Of a stretch of DNA of 64,000 nt, positions 24,854 through 34,078 are shown in pieces (position 1 is the first letter of the stretch; each line of letters starts with the position of its first letter). The position numbers were made by a program, and so were the translations under genes. The stretch spans positions 186,001 through 250,000 of the forward strand of contig NZ_JAMTCS010000010.1 in NCBI RefSeq assembly GCF_024171955.1. Reading direction: 5' to 3'. The DNA comes from Promicromonospora thailandica (lineage in GTDB: Bacteria > Actinomycetota > Actinomycetes > Actinomycetales > Cellulomonadaceae). The notes under the pieces were generated by a model, which was not told the DNA's origin, did not search any database, and was given only the letters and a program-made list of their open reading frames with translations.

Positions 24854-25515
24854 CGGGCGCCGCCCCGACCCGGGTGCTGGTGTGCGACGACCAGGTGCTC
24901 ATCCGGACCGGGTTCGCGACGATCATCGACGCGCAGCCCGACATGGAGGTCGTGGGCGAGTGCGGCGACGGGCGGGCCGCCGTCGAGCTGGCCGGCGCGC
25001 TGCGGCCCGACGTCGTGGTGATGGACGTGCGCATGCCCGTGCTCGACGGCATCGCGGCGACCCGCCTGCTCGCCGGCGCCGAGGTCGACCACCCGGTCAA
25101 GGTCCTGGTGGTGACCACCTTCAACCTCGACGAGTACGTGTACGAGGCGCTGCGCGCCGGCGCGAGCGGGTTCCTGCTCAAGGACGCCCCGGCCGCGCAG
25201 CTCCTGCAGGGCATCCGCACGGTCGCCTCGGGGGCCGCGCTGCTGGCCCCCGAGGTGACGCGCGAGCTCGTGGGCCGGTACGCCGAGCGCATCCGGCCGG
25301 TGCGCGCCGCCCCCGTGGACACCGGCCTGACGCCGCGCGAGCTGGAGGTGCTGCGGCTGATCGCCGAGGGCCTGTCGAACGGCGAGATCGCCGAGCGGCT
25401 CGTGCTCAGCCAGGAAACGGTCAAGACGTACGTGTCCCGCCTCCTGGCCAAGCTTGGGCTGCGGGACCGGGTGCAGGCGGTGGTCCACGCCTACCGCACG
25501 GGCCTCGTCACCTGA
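24850..25515 (+). CDS. LuxR/NarL-family response regulator
   Basis: A 221-residue regulator. The receiver domain has the acidic pocket VCDD near residue 12, the phospho-acceptor Asp in DVVVMDVRMPVLDG near residue 58 and a conserved Lys in GFLLKDAP. The C-terminal LuxR helix-turn-helix is LTPRELEVLRLIAEGLSNGEIAERLVLSQETVKTYVSRLL (read in two parts). It is the partner of the upstream kinase, with overlapping start. Targets are not visible; the CPBP gene may be one. Confidence 0.93.
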   Translation: MTGAAPTRVLVCDDQVLIRTGFATIIDAQPDMEVVGECGDGRAAVELAGALRPDVVVMDVRMPVLDGIAATRLLAGAEVDHPVKVLVVTTFNLDEYVYEALRAGASGFLLKDAPAAQLLQGIRTVASGAALLAPEVTRELVGRYAERIRPVRAAPVDTGLTPRELEVLRLIAEGLSNGEIAERLVLSQETVKTYVSRLLAKLGLRDRVQAVVHAYRTGLVT

Positions 25516-25544
25516 GCCCGGTCACCTGAGCCCGCATCCCTCCG

Positions 25545-27029
25545 TCACGCCCCCGTCAGCGTCCTCAGCGTCGCCTGCGCCCCGGACCGGTGCAGCGAGC
25601 CGAGCGCGTCGAGGTACGGACCGGTGAACCGCGGCTCGTCGACCAGGTCGCCGAACAGGGCCGGGTCGCGCAGGAAGGCGAGCGGGTCGCCGTCGCGCTG
25701 AGACCGGGCGCGGGCGACCAGCACGTCCGCGAGCCGGTCCACGACCGCGATCGGCTCACCCTGCTCGTCGGTGCCCTCGGCGTAGCGGGCCCAGCTCGCG
25801 ACGATCGCCGCCGACCGCGTCACGCCGCCGCCCGCGCGCAGCCGCTCGCGCACCAGCGGCACCAGCCACTTCGGGATGCGGTCCGACGTCTCGGCGCACA
25901 GGCGGGCCAGCGTGTCGGCCACCTCCGGGTTGCCGAACCGCTCCACGAGGGTCGCCTTGTACTCCCCCAGGTCGACGCCCGGCACCGGCCGCAGGGTCGG
26001 CGTCGCCTCGTCCATGTAGTCGCGCACGAACCGGGCCAGCAGCGGGTCGGCGACGGCCTCGTGCGCGTACCGGTAGCCGCTCAGCCACCCCAGGTAGGCG
26101 AGGGCCTGGTGGCTCACGTTGAGCAGGCGCAGCTTCATGAGCTCGTAGGGCTCCACGTCCGCCACGAGCTGCACCCCGGCGTGCTCGAGGGGCGGCCGGC
26201 CCTGCGGGAAGTCGTCCTCCAGCACCCACTGGAAGAACGGTTCGGCCACCACCGGCCAGCGGTCCTCGACGCCGAACCGGTCCCGGACCAGCGCCCGGTC
26301 CGCGTCGGTCGTCACGGGCGTGATCCGGTCCACCATCGAGTTGGGGAACGCGACGGCGTTGTGCACCCACGCGCCGAGCTCCGGGTCGCGCAGCGCCGCG
26401 AAGGCCGCGAACACGGCGCGCGCCTTCGCGCCGTTGCCCTGCACGTTGTCGCAGGACATCACGGTGAAGGGCGGCACCCCGCGGGCCCGCCGTCGGGCCA
26501 GGGCCTCGACCACGTACCCGAACACGGTGGTGGGTACCGCGCCCGGCCGCGCGTCGGCGACGACGGCGGGGGCTGTCACGTCGAACTCTCCCGTGACCTG
26601 GTCGAAGTTGTACCCGCCCTCCGTGATCGTCAGGGACACGATGCGGGTGTCCGGGTGGGCGAGGCGCTCCAGCACGGCCTCCGGGTCGTCGGGCGCGAAC
26701 AGGTAGTCCACGATGCTGCCGACCACGCGCGCCTCCAGGCCGCCGTCGGCGTGCTTGGTGACGAGCGTGTAGAGGCCGTCCTGCGGCCGCAGGGCGTCGC
26801 GCATCGCGGCGTCGCCGGACATGAGACCGACGCCGCAGATGCCCCACTCGCGTGCCTCGCCGCGGCGCAGGAGCTCGTCCACCGCGAGCGCCTGGTGCGC
26901 GCGGTGGAAGCCGCCGACGCCGAGGTGCACGATGCCGGTGCGGATGCCGGCCCGGTCGTAGGGGGGCAGCTCGACGGTTCCCGCCGGGGCCGCGTCGTCG
27001 GCCGGTGTGGTCGCGAGGTCGAGCGTCAC
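25545..27029 (-). CDS. Mannitol dehydrogenase family polyol/hexuronate oxidoreductase
   Basis: A 494-residue NAD-dependent long-chain dehydrogenase of the MtlK/UxuB family. The nucleotide fold begins IVHLGVGGFHRAHQALAVDELL near residue 33, and the catalytic Lys, Asn and His lie in ELMKLRLLNVSHQALAYLG as in mannitol 2-dehydrogenase. It should oxidise a polyol such as mannitol, arabinitol or sorbitol to the ketose. The GTG start overlaps the stop of the second permease gene; it is the last gene of the polyol ABC transporter operon, which supports a role in using the imported polyol. Confidence 0.92.
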   Translation of the reverse strand: MTLDLATTPADDAAPAGTVELPPYDRAGIRTGIVHLGVGGFHRAHQALAVDELLRRGEAREWGICGVGLMSGDAAMRDALRPQDGLYTLVTKHADGGLEARVVGSIVDYLFAPDDPEAVLERLAHPDTRIVSLTITEGGYNFDQVTGEFDVTAPAVVADARPGAVPTTVFGYVVEALARRRARGVPPFTVMSCDNVQGNGAKARAVFAAFAALRDPELGAWVHNAVAFPNSMVDRITPVTTDADRALVRDRFGVEDRWPVVAEPFFQWVLEDDFPQGRPPLEHAGVQLVADVEPYELMKLRLLNVSHQALAYLGWLSGYRYAHEAVADPLLARFVRDYMDEATPTLRPVPGVDLGEYKATLVERFGNPEVADTLARLCAETSDRIPKWLVPLVRERLRAGGGVTRSAAIVASWARYAEGTDEQGEPIAVVDRLADVLVARARSQRDGDPLAFLRDPALFGDLVDEPRFTGPYLDALGSLHRSGAQATLRTLTGA

Positions 27030-27844
27030 TTGATGGCTCCCATCGCGAGGCCGCGCACGAGCTGCTTCTGGGCGATCCAGCCGGCCAGCACGACGGGCAC
27101 GATCGCGACGGTGGCGGCGGCGGACAGCACGGCGAGGAACTGGCCGCGCCCGTCGACGAAGCTGGTGAGGAACGGCGGGGTGGTGCGTGCCACCTGCGCG
27201 GTGAGCAGGTTGGCGAGGAAGAACTCGTTCCAGGCGAAGATGAAGCAGATGAGCCCGGCCGCGGCGACGCCGGGGAGCACGATCGGCAGCACGACGCGGA
27301 AGATCTCGGTGCCGAGGCGGGCGCCGTCGATCTGGGCGGCCTCGATGATCTCGCGCGGCACCTCGGCGAGGAAGGACCGCATCATCCAGACGGCGATCGG
27401 CAGGTTGACACCCACGTAGAGGATGGTGAGCCAGGTGATGTTGTCGAGCCCGCCCACGGACTGCAGCAGCAGGTACACGGGGATGATGGACGCGGCGACG
27501 GGCATGAAGCGCGTCGAGATGAAGAAGAACAGGGCGTCGCGGACGTTCCCGACGGGCCGGATGCTGAGCGCGTAGGCCGCGGGGACGGCGAGCACGAGCA
27601 CCAGGAGCGTGGACCCGACGCTCGCGCTGAGCGAGTTGATCAGGTAGGGCAGCATGTCGCGGTCGAAGACGGCCTGGAACCGGTCGAGCGTGAGGTCGGG
27701 TACGAACGTCGGCGGCACGGTGGCGGCTTGGCTCTCGGGCTTGAAGGCGGTGAACACCATCCAGGCGACCGGGAAGAAGAACCCGAGCACGAGCACCCAG
27801 GTGAGCGCGGTGACGAGGCCGCCGCGCAGGCGTGAGGTGGTCAT
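27026..27844 (-). CDS. Polyol ABC transporter permease (MalG type)
   Basis: A 272-residue membrane permease with six membrane segments and the EAA loop VPREIIEAAQIDGARLGTEIFRVVLPIVLP near residue 180. Its start overlaps the first permease gene (ATGA) and its stop overlaps the dehydrogenase gene. It is the second half of the membrane channel for the substrate of the mannitol-type dehydrogenase. Confidence 0.92.
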   Translation of the reverse strand: MTTSRLRGGLVTALTWVLVLGFFFPVAWMVFTAFKPESQAATVPPTFVPDLTLDRFQAVFDRDMLPYLINSLSASVGSTLLVLVLAVPAAYALSIRPVGNVRDALFFFISTRFMPVAASIIPVYLLLQSVGGLDNITWLTILYVGVNLPIAVWMMRSFLAEVPREIIEAAQIDGARLGTEIFRVVLPIVLPGVAAAGLICFIFAWNEFFLANLLTAQVARTTPPFLTSFVDGRGQFLAVLSAAATVAIVPVVLAGWIAQKQLVRGLAMGAIK

Positions 27845-28782
27845 CGGTCGATCCCTTCCCTCGAGAAGACCTTGAAGAGCGTGCGCAGCGCGACGGAGGC
27901 GACGACGATCGTGACGAGCACGGTCATGACGCCGTAGGCGGCGGCCTCGCCGACCTCCAGGCCGACGAAGGCCCGCTCGTACAGCAGGTAGGACAGCGTC
28001 TTGGTGCCGCCGGTGCCGCGCGTCATGATCGCGATGGGGTCGAAGACCTGCAGCAGCATGATGGAGGCGAGCAGCACCGCGATCTCGACGTACTGCCGCA
28101 GGTGGGGCAGCGTGATGGCGGTGAAGGTGCGGAACGCGCCCGCGCCGTCGACGGCGGCGGCCTCGAGCACGTCCTTGTTCTGGGCCTGCAGGCCGGCGAG
28201 CAGGATGAGCATGGCGAACGGCGTGTACTGCCAGGTGAGCACGAGGATGATCGTGACGATCGGCACCTCGGTGTTCCAGGCGACGGGCGGCAGACCCACC
28301 AGGCCGAGCCCCCAGTTGGCCATGCCGGTGGCCGCGTCGAGGATGGACCACTTCCACACGAGGGCCGCGGCGGCGGGCATGACGAGGAACGGCGTGATCA
28401 TGAGGGTCCGGGCCACGCCCCGGCCCACGAAGCTCCGGTCGAGCAGCACCGCGAACAGGAGGCCGAGCAGCGTCGAGAGGACGACGGAGCTGCCCGTGAC
28501 GGCGACGGTCGAGCCGAGCGAGGACAGGAACGAGCCGTCGCGCAGCACGCTCGCGTAGTTGTCGAGCCCGGTGAATCCGCGGTCGCCCGGGCGCAGCATG
28601 TTCCAGCGCTGCAGGGAGTAGTAGATCGTCACCACGAAGGGGATCTGGGTCAGGACGATCGACGTGGCCAGCGCCGGCCAGAGCAGGGCGCGGGAGACGG
28701 CCAGCCGGCTCCGTCGTCCGGCCGGCCCGGCTGCGGGACGGCGGGGCCGTCTCACCGTCGGCGGGGACATGAGTGTGGTCAT
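27841..28782 (-). CDS. Polyol ABC transporter permease (MalF type)
   Basis: A 313-residue membrane permease. A basic, proline-rich N-terminus is followed by six membrane segments; the EAA loop KDVLEAAAVDGAGAFRTFTAITLPHLRQ is near residue 215. The ATG at 28782 has GGAG six bases upstream. It follows the solute-binding protein gene and pairs with the MalG-type permease. As in the other sugar system, no ATPase gene is present. Confidence 0.92.
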   Translation of the reverse strand: MTTLMSPPTVRRPRRPAAGPAGRRSRLAVSRALLWPALATSIVLTQIPFVVTIYYSLQRWNMLRPGDRGFTGLDNYASVLRDGSFLSSLGSTVAVTGSSVVLSTLLGLLFAVLLDRSFVGRGVARTLMITPFLVMPAAAALVWKWSILDAATGMANWGLGLVGLPPVAWNTEVPIVTIILVLTWQYTPFAMLILLAGLQAQNKDVLEAAAVDGAGAFRTFTAITLPHLRQYVEIAVLLASIMLLQVFDPIAIMTRGTGGTKTLSYLLYERAFVGLEVGEAAAYGVMTVLVTIVVASVALRTLFKVFSREGIDR

Positions 28783-28873
28783 GGGGGGCTCCTGGGGCTC
28801 GCACGACCCCGCGCGACGGCGGGGTGGGGCGCGGGGAGCCGTGCTCCCCGCGCCCTCGGTCCGGCTGGTCCGG

Positions 28874-30247
28874 CTACTTCTGGGCGTCGCCCGCCTGCTG
28901 GGCGCGGTCCTGGGCGCGGTCGAGCACGGGGTCGAGCTCGCTGCGTCCGGCGAAGACGTCGGCCAGGTCCTGCGAGACCTGGTTGCCGAGGTCCTGGAAC
29001 TCCGGGATGGTCACGTACTGGATGCCGGTCCACGGCTGGGGCGCCACGCCCGGCTGCTCCGGGTTCACGGCGAGCATGATGTCGCGGGTGATCGGCGCGA
29101 AGGCCGCGGCGGCCTCCTCGTACTCGGGGATCTCGTAGGTGGAGGTGCGGGCGCCCGGCGGCACCCGGCTCCAGCCGAGCTCGGTGCCCACGAGCTGGTG
29201 GTACTCCTTGCTCGTGGCCCACTTCACGAACTCGACGGCCGCGTCGCGGTTCTGCGTGGTCTCCGGGATCGCGAGGTTCCACGACCACAGCCAGCCGGAC
29301 TCCTCGGTCTCGACGACGGGGGCGTGCGCGTAGCCCATCTTGCCCGCGACCTGCGACGACTCGGGGTCCTCCAGGAGGCCGGCCGCGACGGTCGCGTCGA
29401 CCCACATGGCCGACCGGCCCTGGCTCACGTTGTTGAGGCACTCGGTGAACCCGGTCGAGACCGGGTCGGCCTCGCCGGCGTCCCCGACCAGGTCCACGTA
29501 GAACTGGACGGCCTCGGTGAACTCCGGCGAGTCGACCTGTGCGTTCCAGTCCTCGTCGAACCAGGTGCCGCCGAACGTCTGCACCACGGTGGTCAGCGGC
29601 GCGAACACCTCGCCCCAGCCCGGCTTGCCGCGCAGGCAGATGCCGTCGACGTCGTCGGAGTCGACCTCGCGGGCGATGTCCGCGACCTCCTGCCAGGTCG
29701 GGTGCTCCGGCATCGTGATGCCGGCCTCGTCGAGGATCTCCTTGTTGTACATGAGCATGGACGACTCGCCGTAGAACGGGACGGCGTAGAGCGAGCCGTC
29801 CACGGTGAGCGCGTCCTTGACGGGCCCGAACAGGTCGTCGACGTCGTAGCCGGCGTCCGACTCCAGGTCGCCGGTGAGGTCGGTGAGCCAGCCGTTCTCC
29901 GCCCAGATCGGCACCTCGTAGGAGCCGACCGTGACGATGTCGTACTGGCCGCCGTCGGTCGCGACGTCCTTGGTGACGGCGTCGCGCAGGTCGTTCTCCT
30001 CCATCTGGATGAAGTTGACCGTGATGTCGGGGTGGTCCTCCTCGAAGGCGGACTTCAGCTCCTCCATGTCCTTCATCTGCGGGTTGTTCACGGTGGCGAG
30101 CGTCAGCTCGACCGGTCCCCCGTCGCCCGCGGCGGAGTCGTCGTTCCCGCCGCCGCCTGCGCCGGCGCAGGCGGTCAGCGCCAGGGCCAGCACCGCGGCG
30201 GCTCCGGCGGGCGCGGCCTTCCGGCGCGCAGTCTTCGTGAGCATCAT
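28874..30247 (-). CDS. Polyol/sugar-binding lipoprotein of ABC transporter
   Basis: A 457-residue extracellular solute-binding protein with a Sec-type lipoprotein signal (basic start KTARRKAAP, hydrophobic core, lipobox LALTAC), then a Gly/Asp-rich linker. Family features include SSMLMYNKEILDEAG and ESGWLWSWNLAIPETTQN. Two adjacent ATGs at 30247/30244 follow GAAGGG. First gene of the operon with two permeases and a mannitol-type dehydrogenase, which suggests a polyol as ligand. Confidence 0.9.
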   Translation of the reverse strand: MMLTKTARRKAAPAGAAAVLALALTACAGAGGGGNDDSAAGDGGPVELTLATVNNPQMKDMEELKSAFEEDHPDITVNFIQMEENDLRDAVTKDVATDGGQYDIVTVGSYEVPIWAENGWLTDLTGDLESDAGYDVDDLFGPVKDALTVDGSLYAVPFYGESSMLMYNKEILDEAGITMPEHPTWQEVADIAREVDSDDVDGICLRGKPGWGEVFAPLTTVVQTFGGTWFDEDWNAQVDSPEFTEAVQFYVDLVGDAGEADPVSTGFTECLNNVSQGRSAMWVDATVAAGLLEDPESSQVAGKMGYAHAPVVETEESGWLWSWNLAIPETTQNRDAAVEFVKWATSKEYHQLVGTELGWSRVPPGARTSTYEIPEYEEAAAAFAPITRDIMLAVNPEQPGVAPQPWTGIQYVTIPEFQDLGNQVSQDLADVFAGRSELDPVLDRAQDRAQQAGDAQK

Positions 30248-30570
30248 TGCTTCGACCCTTCTGGTCACGTCGTCCCCGGCGCTCTTGGTCGCGTCGGTCC
30301 TGGTCACGTCGTCGTGAGGCGTCGTCGTGCCGCACATCGTGGGCCGGGTCGCCACCGGGGTCAACGGGGGTGAAACCCAAACGGTCACCGGGACTGTGGT
30401 ATCGCACAGGAACGCCGCCGGCGGGCGCACGACGGCGAGGCCGCGCACCGCGCACCGTCTGCCGCCAGGCGGGCCACGGGGCCCGTTCTGCCCGGTTCTG
30501 TGCCGCGCCGGCCGACCGGAAAACGTATCCCGGACCGGGCACCAACTGCTCCGCCCGGTGGGGCGACCGG
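30248..30570. other. Intergenic control region of the polyol operon
   Basis: No gene is seen in these 323 bp. CTGGTCACGTCGTC occurs twice (30261-30274 and 30300-30313), with a degenerate third copy at 30285, close to the binding-protein start; these direct repeats are candidate sites for the DeoR regulator encoded next door. A TTGACC hexamer (complement of 30359-30364) could be a -35 box. Confidence 0.4.
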
Positions 30571-31413
30571 TCAGACCTGGACGATCTCCGCGCCGGCCGC
30601 GTGGAACGCCCGCGCCCGCGCCGCGCCGAGCTGGGTGCCGGTGATCATCGCCTCGAAGTCGTCCAGGCCGGCGAACCGCACGAAGCTGGTGACGCCGAAC
30701 TTGTGGTGCGCGCCGATGAAGATGCGCCGCCGGCTCACCTCGATCGCCGCGGCCTTGACGCTCGCGACGGCCGGGTCGGGCGTGGTGAGGCCGTCGTCCA
30801 CCGTGACGCCGTTCGCCCCGATCAGCCCCAGGTCGAGGCGGAACGAGCGCAGCATGTCGACGGCGGAACCGTCCACCACCCCGAGGGTCTTGCCGCGTAC
30901 CCGCCCGCCGATGATGATGACCTGCACGTTCGACCGCGCCGACAGCTCCGTGGCGACCGGCAGGGACGAGGTGACGACCGTCAGCGCCCGGTCCTGCGGC
31001 AGAGCCCGCGCGACGAGCAGCGGCTGGAAGCCCTCGTCCACGAAGATCGTCTGCGCCTCACCCAGCCGCCGCGCCGCCTCGGCCGCGATGCGGGCCTTCT
31101 CCTCGGGGAAGCTCTGCTGCCGCTGGGAGAGCGCCGTCTCGAACGAGCTCGTCTCGACCGGGAAGGCGAGCCCGTAGCTGCGCCGCACCAGCCCTTGGGC
31201 CTCCAGCTTGCGCAGCTCCCGGCGCACCGTCTCCTGCGAGACCGACAGCGTCCGGGCGGCCTCGCTGACCTCGATCCGGCCGCCGCGTCGCACCAGCGCC
31301 AGCAGCTCCATGGCGCGCGGCACCGGCGAGGCGCCGGCGGGCAGCCCGGGCTCGTCCGGCGTGCCGCGCCCGGGCAGCGCCGACACCGTGCCGGCGGACG
31401 CGTCGCGCGCCAT
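30571..31413 (-). CDS. DeoR/GlpR-family sugar regulator
   Basis: A 280-residue DeoR-type repressor. The N-terminal helix-turn-helix is RGGRIEVSEAARTLSVSQETVRRELRKLEAQGLVRRSYG, near residues 38-75 (read in parts), and the C-terminal sensor domain has TIFVDEGFQ, LGLIGANGV and VKAAAIEVSRRRIFIGAHHKFG, typical of regulators that sense a phosphorylated sugar. The start MARDAS has GGGAGG upstream. It lies immediately ahead of the polyol transporter operon on the same strand and very likely controls it. Confidence 0.92.
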   Translation of the reverse strand: MARDASAGTVSALPGRGTPDEPGLPAGASPVPRAMELLALVRRGGRIEVSEAARTLSVSQETVRRELRKLEAQGLVRRSYGLAFPVETSSFETALSQRQQSFPEEKARIAAEAARRLGEAQTIFVDEGFQPLLVARALPQDRALTVVTSSLPVATELSARSNVQVIIIGGRVRGKTLGVVDGSAVDMLRSFRLDLGLIGANGVTVDDGLTTPDPAVASVKAAAIEVSRRRIFIGAHHKFGVTSFVRFAGLDDFEAMITGTQLGAARARAFHAAGAEIVQV

Positions 31414-31490
31414 CGTCGAGCCTCCCGTCGTCGGGCCCTGATCCTGGGTCAGAGTCTGCCGCGTCCCGGACCGCGAGGGAAGCCTCGGGC

Positions 31491-32060
31491 TCAGGGCCGG
31501 GCGAGGGCCCCGGCGAGCGCCTCGCCGATCGCACGGACGGTGTCCCAGTCGCGCGCGGTCCCGACGCCGTCGAGATACCGCAGCACCGTGCCGTGCTGGG
31601 CGAGGCTCCCCTCGACGGTGCCGGCGTAGCGCAGGTACACCTCGCGACCGCGGACCACCACCTGGTCGCCGCCCCAGTCGCGCCCGACCAGCGCACGCCG
31701 GAGCCGGGGCTCGGGCGCGTCCCGCAGGAAGAGCACCTGCCGCACACCCGCGGCGCCAGGGGCGAACGGTCCGGCCCGCATCACCTCGCGCCACTGGGCC
31801 GCGGTCCGCACCAGGGCGGGGTGCGCGGCCGCCTCGGCGCCGAGCTCGCGCAGCACGACGGCGTCGACGAGGCGCACGACGGCGTCCGGGCCGGGTTCGT
31901 CCTCCCCCGGGTCCCCCACCACATCTCCCACCACGTCGCCCTCGGGGAGCACGGTCCACGCCCCGGCCGGACCCGCGACCGCGAGCTCCTCGCGCAGCGC
32001 CGTCACCAGGGCTTCCCGCTGGTCACCGACAGCACCCGGCAGCACGACCCATCTCGACAT
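31491..32060 (-). CDS. Divergent DUF1697-like protein
   Basis: A 189-residue protein. Only the C-terminal part is recognisable: VVVRGREVYLRYAGTVEGS and GTARDWDTVRAIGEAL match the end of DUF1697 proteins, small cytoplasmic proteins of unknown role. The N-terminal half is not family-like and has a VVGDVVGDPGEDEPGP stretch. The start (MSRWVV) is chosen because it begins a beta-strand typical of the fold; the frame is open seven codons further. Confidence 0.6.
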   Translation of the reverse strand: MSRWVVLPGAVGDQREALVTALREELAVAGPAGAWTVLPEGDVVGDVVGDPGEDEPGPDAVVRLVDAVVLRELGAEAAAHPALVRTAAQWREVMRAGPFAPGAAGVRQVLFLRDAPEPRLRRALVGRDWGGDQVVVRGREVYLRYAGTVEGSLAQHGTVLRYLDGVGTARDWDTVRAIGEALAGALARP

Positions 32061-32099
32061 GCGGGCGACGCTACCGCGCACCTCCCCGATTCCCGCGCC

Positions 32100-32741
32100 T
32101 CACACCCCGCGCGGCACCATCACCACGAACATGCAGTCGGCCTCGGCGGACGCCGCCCCCAGGTGGTACGCCGAGCGGTCGGTGATCCGCGTCGTCCCCG
32201 GCTCCTGGACCTCCACGACCGGGACGCCCTCGGTGACGGGACGCACCCGCAGGCGCCCGCGCAGCACGTGCACCATGGTGTCGGGCGTCCCGGCGTCGGG
32301 CGACGTCCGGTAGCTGTCGCCCGCGACGAAGTGCCACCGCCACATCTCGACCGCGTGCCGGTCGGTCTCGACGGCCGTCAGCAGGCGGCCCCAGCTGCCG
32401 GCGGGCGTCGACCACACGAGCACGCCGTCGGGCGAGCCCTCGGGTGAGCCCTCGGGTGAGCCCTCGGGTGGGTGGGGCGACCCGACCGGCCCGACCGAGC
32501 CGGCCGTTCCGTCGCCGGTCAGGCCGACGAGGGCCGCGAACGTGGTGCCGAGCGCCGACGCGATCCGGTCGACGGTGCCGAGGCTGGGGTTCGCCTGGCC
32601 GAGCTCGATCTGGGTGAGCATGCGCCTGCTGACGTCGCTCGCCTCGCCGAGCTGCGCGACGCTCAGTCCCGCCTCGGACCGCAGGGCGCGGATGCGCCGT
32701 CCGACGGCGACCGCCACCTCCGGTCGGATCCGTTCCGTCAT
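32100..32741 (-). CDS. XRE-family regulator with C-terminal cupin
   Basis: A 213-residue regulator. The helix-turn-helix RIRALRSEAGLSVAQLGEASDVSRRMLTQIE (about residues 12-42, read in parts) is followed by a linker with three PEGS/SPEGS repeats and a cupin sensor domain (about 95-205) with HVLRGRLRVRP. The ATG has GGAGGG upstream. It is divergent from an MFS transporter gene, with a symmetric site between, so it probably represses itself and the MFS/kinase pair. Confidence 0.88.
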   Translation of the reverse strand: MTERIRPEVAVAVGRRIRALRSEAGLSVAQLGEASDVSRRMLTQIELGQANPSLGTVDRIASALGTTFAALVGLTGDGTAGSVGPVGSPHPPEGSPEGSPEGSPDGVLVWSTPAGSWGRLLTAVETDRHAVEMWRWHFVAGDSYRTSPDAGTPDTMVHVLRGRLRVRPVTEGVPVVEVQEPGTTRITDRSAYHLGAASAEADCMFVVMVPRGV

Positions 32742-32776
32742 GCGCCCTCCGATCACGCGTCGACACCGCCCCGCCA

Positions 32777-32794
32777 TGAGCAATATAGTGCTCA
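32777..32794. promoter_or_regulatory. Operator-like inverted repeat between XRE and MFS genes
   Basis: TGAGCA and TGCTCA flank ATATAG, and TATAGT (32784-32789) in the middle resembles a -10 box for the MFS gene, so a bound regulator would block the promoter. Confidence 0.5.
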
Positions 32795-32857
32795 CCGAGG
32801 ACGCCGGCCGAGGAGCCGGCCGTCCGGGCATCCTACGGAGACAGGGGCGCGACGCTC

Positions 32858-34078
32858 ATGGCAGTGACTCCGGCGAGCACGCCGGCTTCGACCACCCCTA
32901 CCCCACCCCCGGCGGCACACGGCCGGTGGCCCGTGCTCCGCTGGCAGGCGGGCTACGCCACGATGGGCGTGCCGCCGGCCGCCGCGCCCATCGCGTTCAC
33001 CCTCCTCACGCTGCCGGTGACGGGTTCGGCCCAGTCCGGGGCCGGCCTCGTGACCGCGATGACCGCGGCCCAGATCATCGCGGCCGTCCCCGTGGCCCGG
33101 CTGGGCCGCCGGTTCGACGGCGTGCACTACCTGCGGGTCCTGGTCGCCGTCCGGGCGCTCGCGCTCGCCGGCTTCACCGCCCTGGCCGGCACGGGGGCTC
33201 CCTACCCGCTGCTGGTCGCCGCCGTCGTGGCGGCCGGGGCCGTCAACGGCGCCGCGTACGGCGTCCAGCGCACGCTGCTCAACCACCTCGTCGACCCGCG
33301 CGGGCTCCCCCGCGCGCTCGGCGTCGCGGCCACGCTCAACGAGGCGACGTTCGCCCTGACGCCCGTGCTCGCGTCCGTGCTCGGCGCCGCGTCGCCGGTC
33401 GGCGCGATGGTGCTGGTCACCGCGCTCGGCGCCGCCCCGCTGCTGCTCGTGCCCACCGTGCCGGGGGCGCGGCGCGGCCCGGGCACCAGCACCGACACCG
33501 ATGCTCCCCGCCCCACCCGGCGCACCTACCCCCGCGCCGCCTACGTCTGGCTGCTGGGCGCGCTGGCCGGCGCCGGGGTGGTCGCGTCGGTCGAGATCGG
33601 CGCCGTCTCCTTCGCCCTCCGGTTCGACCTCGGCGCGCAGTGGGCCTTCCTCTTCGCGCTCGTGCTCTGCCTCGGCTCGGTCACCGGCGGCGTCGTCGTG
33701 AGCGTGCGCAACCGCGTACCCCGCCCCTGGGCGGTGGTGGCCTACCTCGCCGCGACGGCCGCCGGATCCAGCCTGGTCCTGCTGGGCGGGCACCTGGCCG
33801 TCGCGCTGGCCGGTGCCGCCGTCATCGGCTTCTTCCTGCCCGCGCTCGGCACCTTCTACTCGCTGGCGCTCGACCGGCTCGCGCCGCCCGAGCGCCGCGC
33901 CGAGCTGTTCGCGCTGCTCCGCACGGCGACGTCGCTCGGCGTCGTCGTCGCGAGCGGCCTCCTGGCCCTGCTCGGCCTGCGGGCCGCGCTGGTCGGGACG
34001 CTGGCCCTGCTCCTGACGGCGCTCGCTGTGACGGCGCTGCGGGCGGCACGCCCCGCCGGGCGTACCGTGACCCCGTGA
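32858..34078 (+). CDS. MFS transporter
   Basis: A 406-residue major facilitator with about 12 membrane segments. A Pro/Thr-rich N-terminus precedes the first segment (PPAAAPIAFTLLTLP); VARLGRRFDGVHYLRVLVAV is the cytoplasmic loop 2-3. It resembles drug/metabolite exporters. It is divergent from the XRE-cupin regulator, and its stop overlaps the start of an aminoglycoside kinase-like gene, so export and phosphorylation may serve the same compound (inference). Confidence 0.88.
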   Translation: MAVTPASTPASTTPTPPPAAHGRWPVLRWQAGYATMGVPPAAAPIAFTLLTLPVTGSAQSGAGLVTAMTAAQIIAAVPVARLGRRFDGVHYLRVLVAVRALALAGFTALAGTGAPYPLLVAAVVAAGAVNGAAYGVQRTLLNHLVDPRGLPRALGVAATLNEATFALTPVLASVLGAASPVGAMVLVTALGAAPLLLVPTVPGARRGPGTSTDTDAPRPTRRTYPRAAYVWLLGALAGAGVVASVEIGAVSFALRFDLGAQWAFLFALVLCLGSVTGGVVVSVRNRVPRPWAVVAYLAATAAGSSLVLLGGHLAVALAGAAVIGFFLPALGTFYSLALDRLAPPERRAELFALLRTATSLGVVVASGLLALLGLRAALVGTLALLLTALAVTALRAARPAGRTVTP

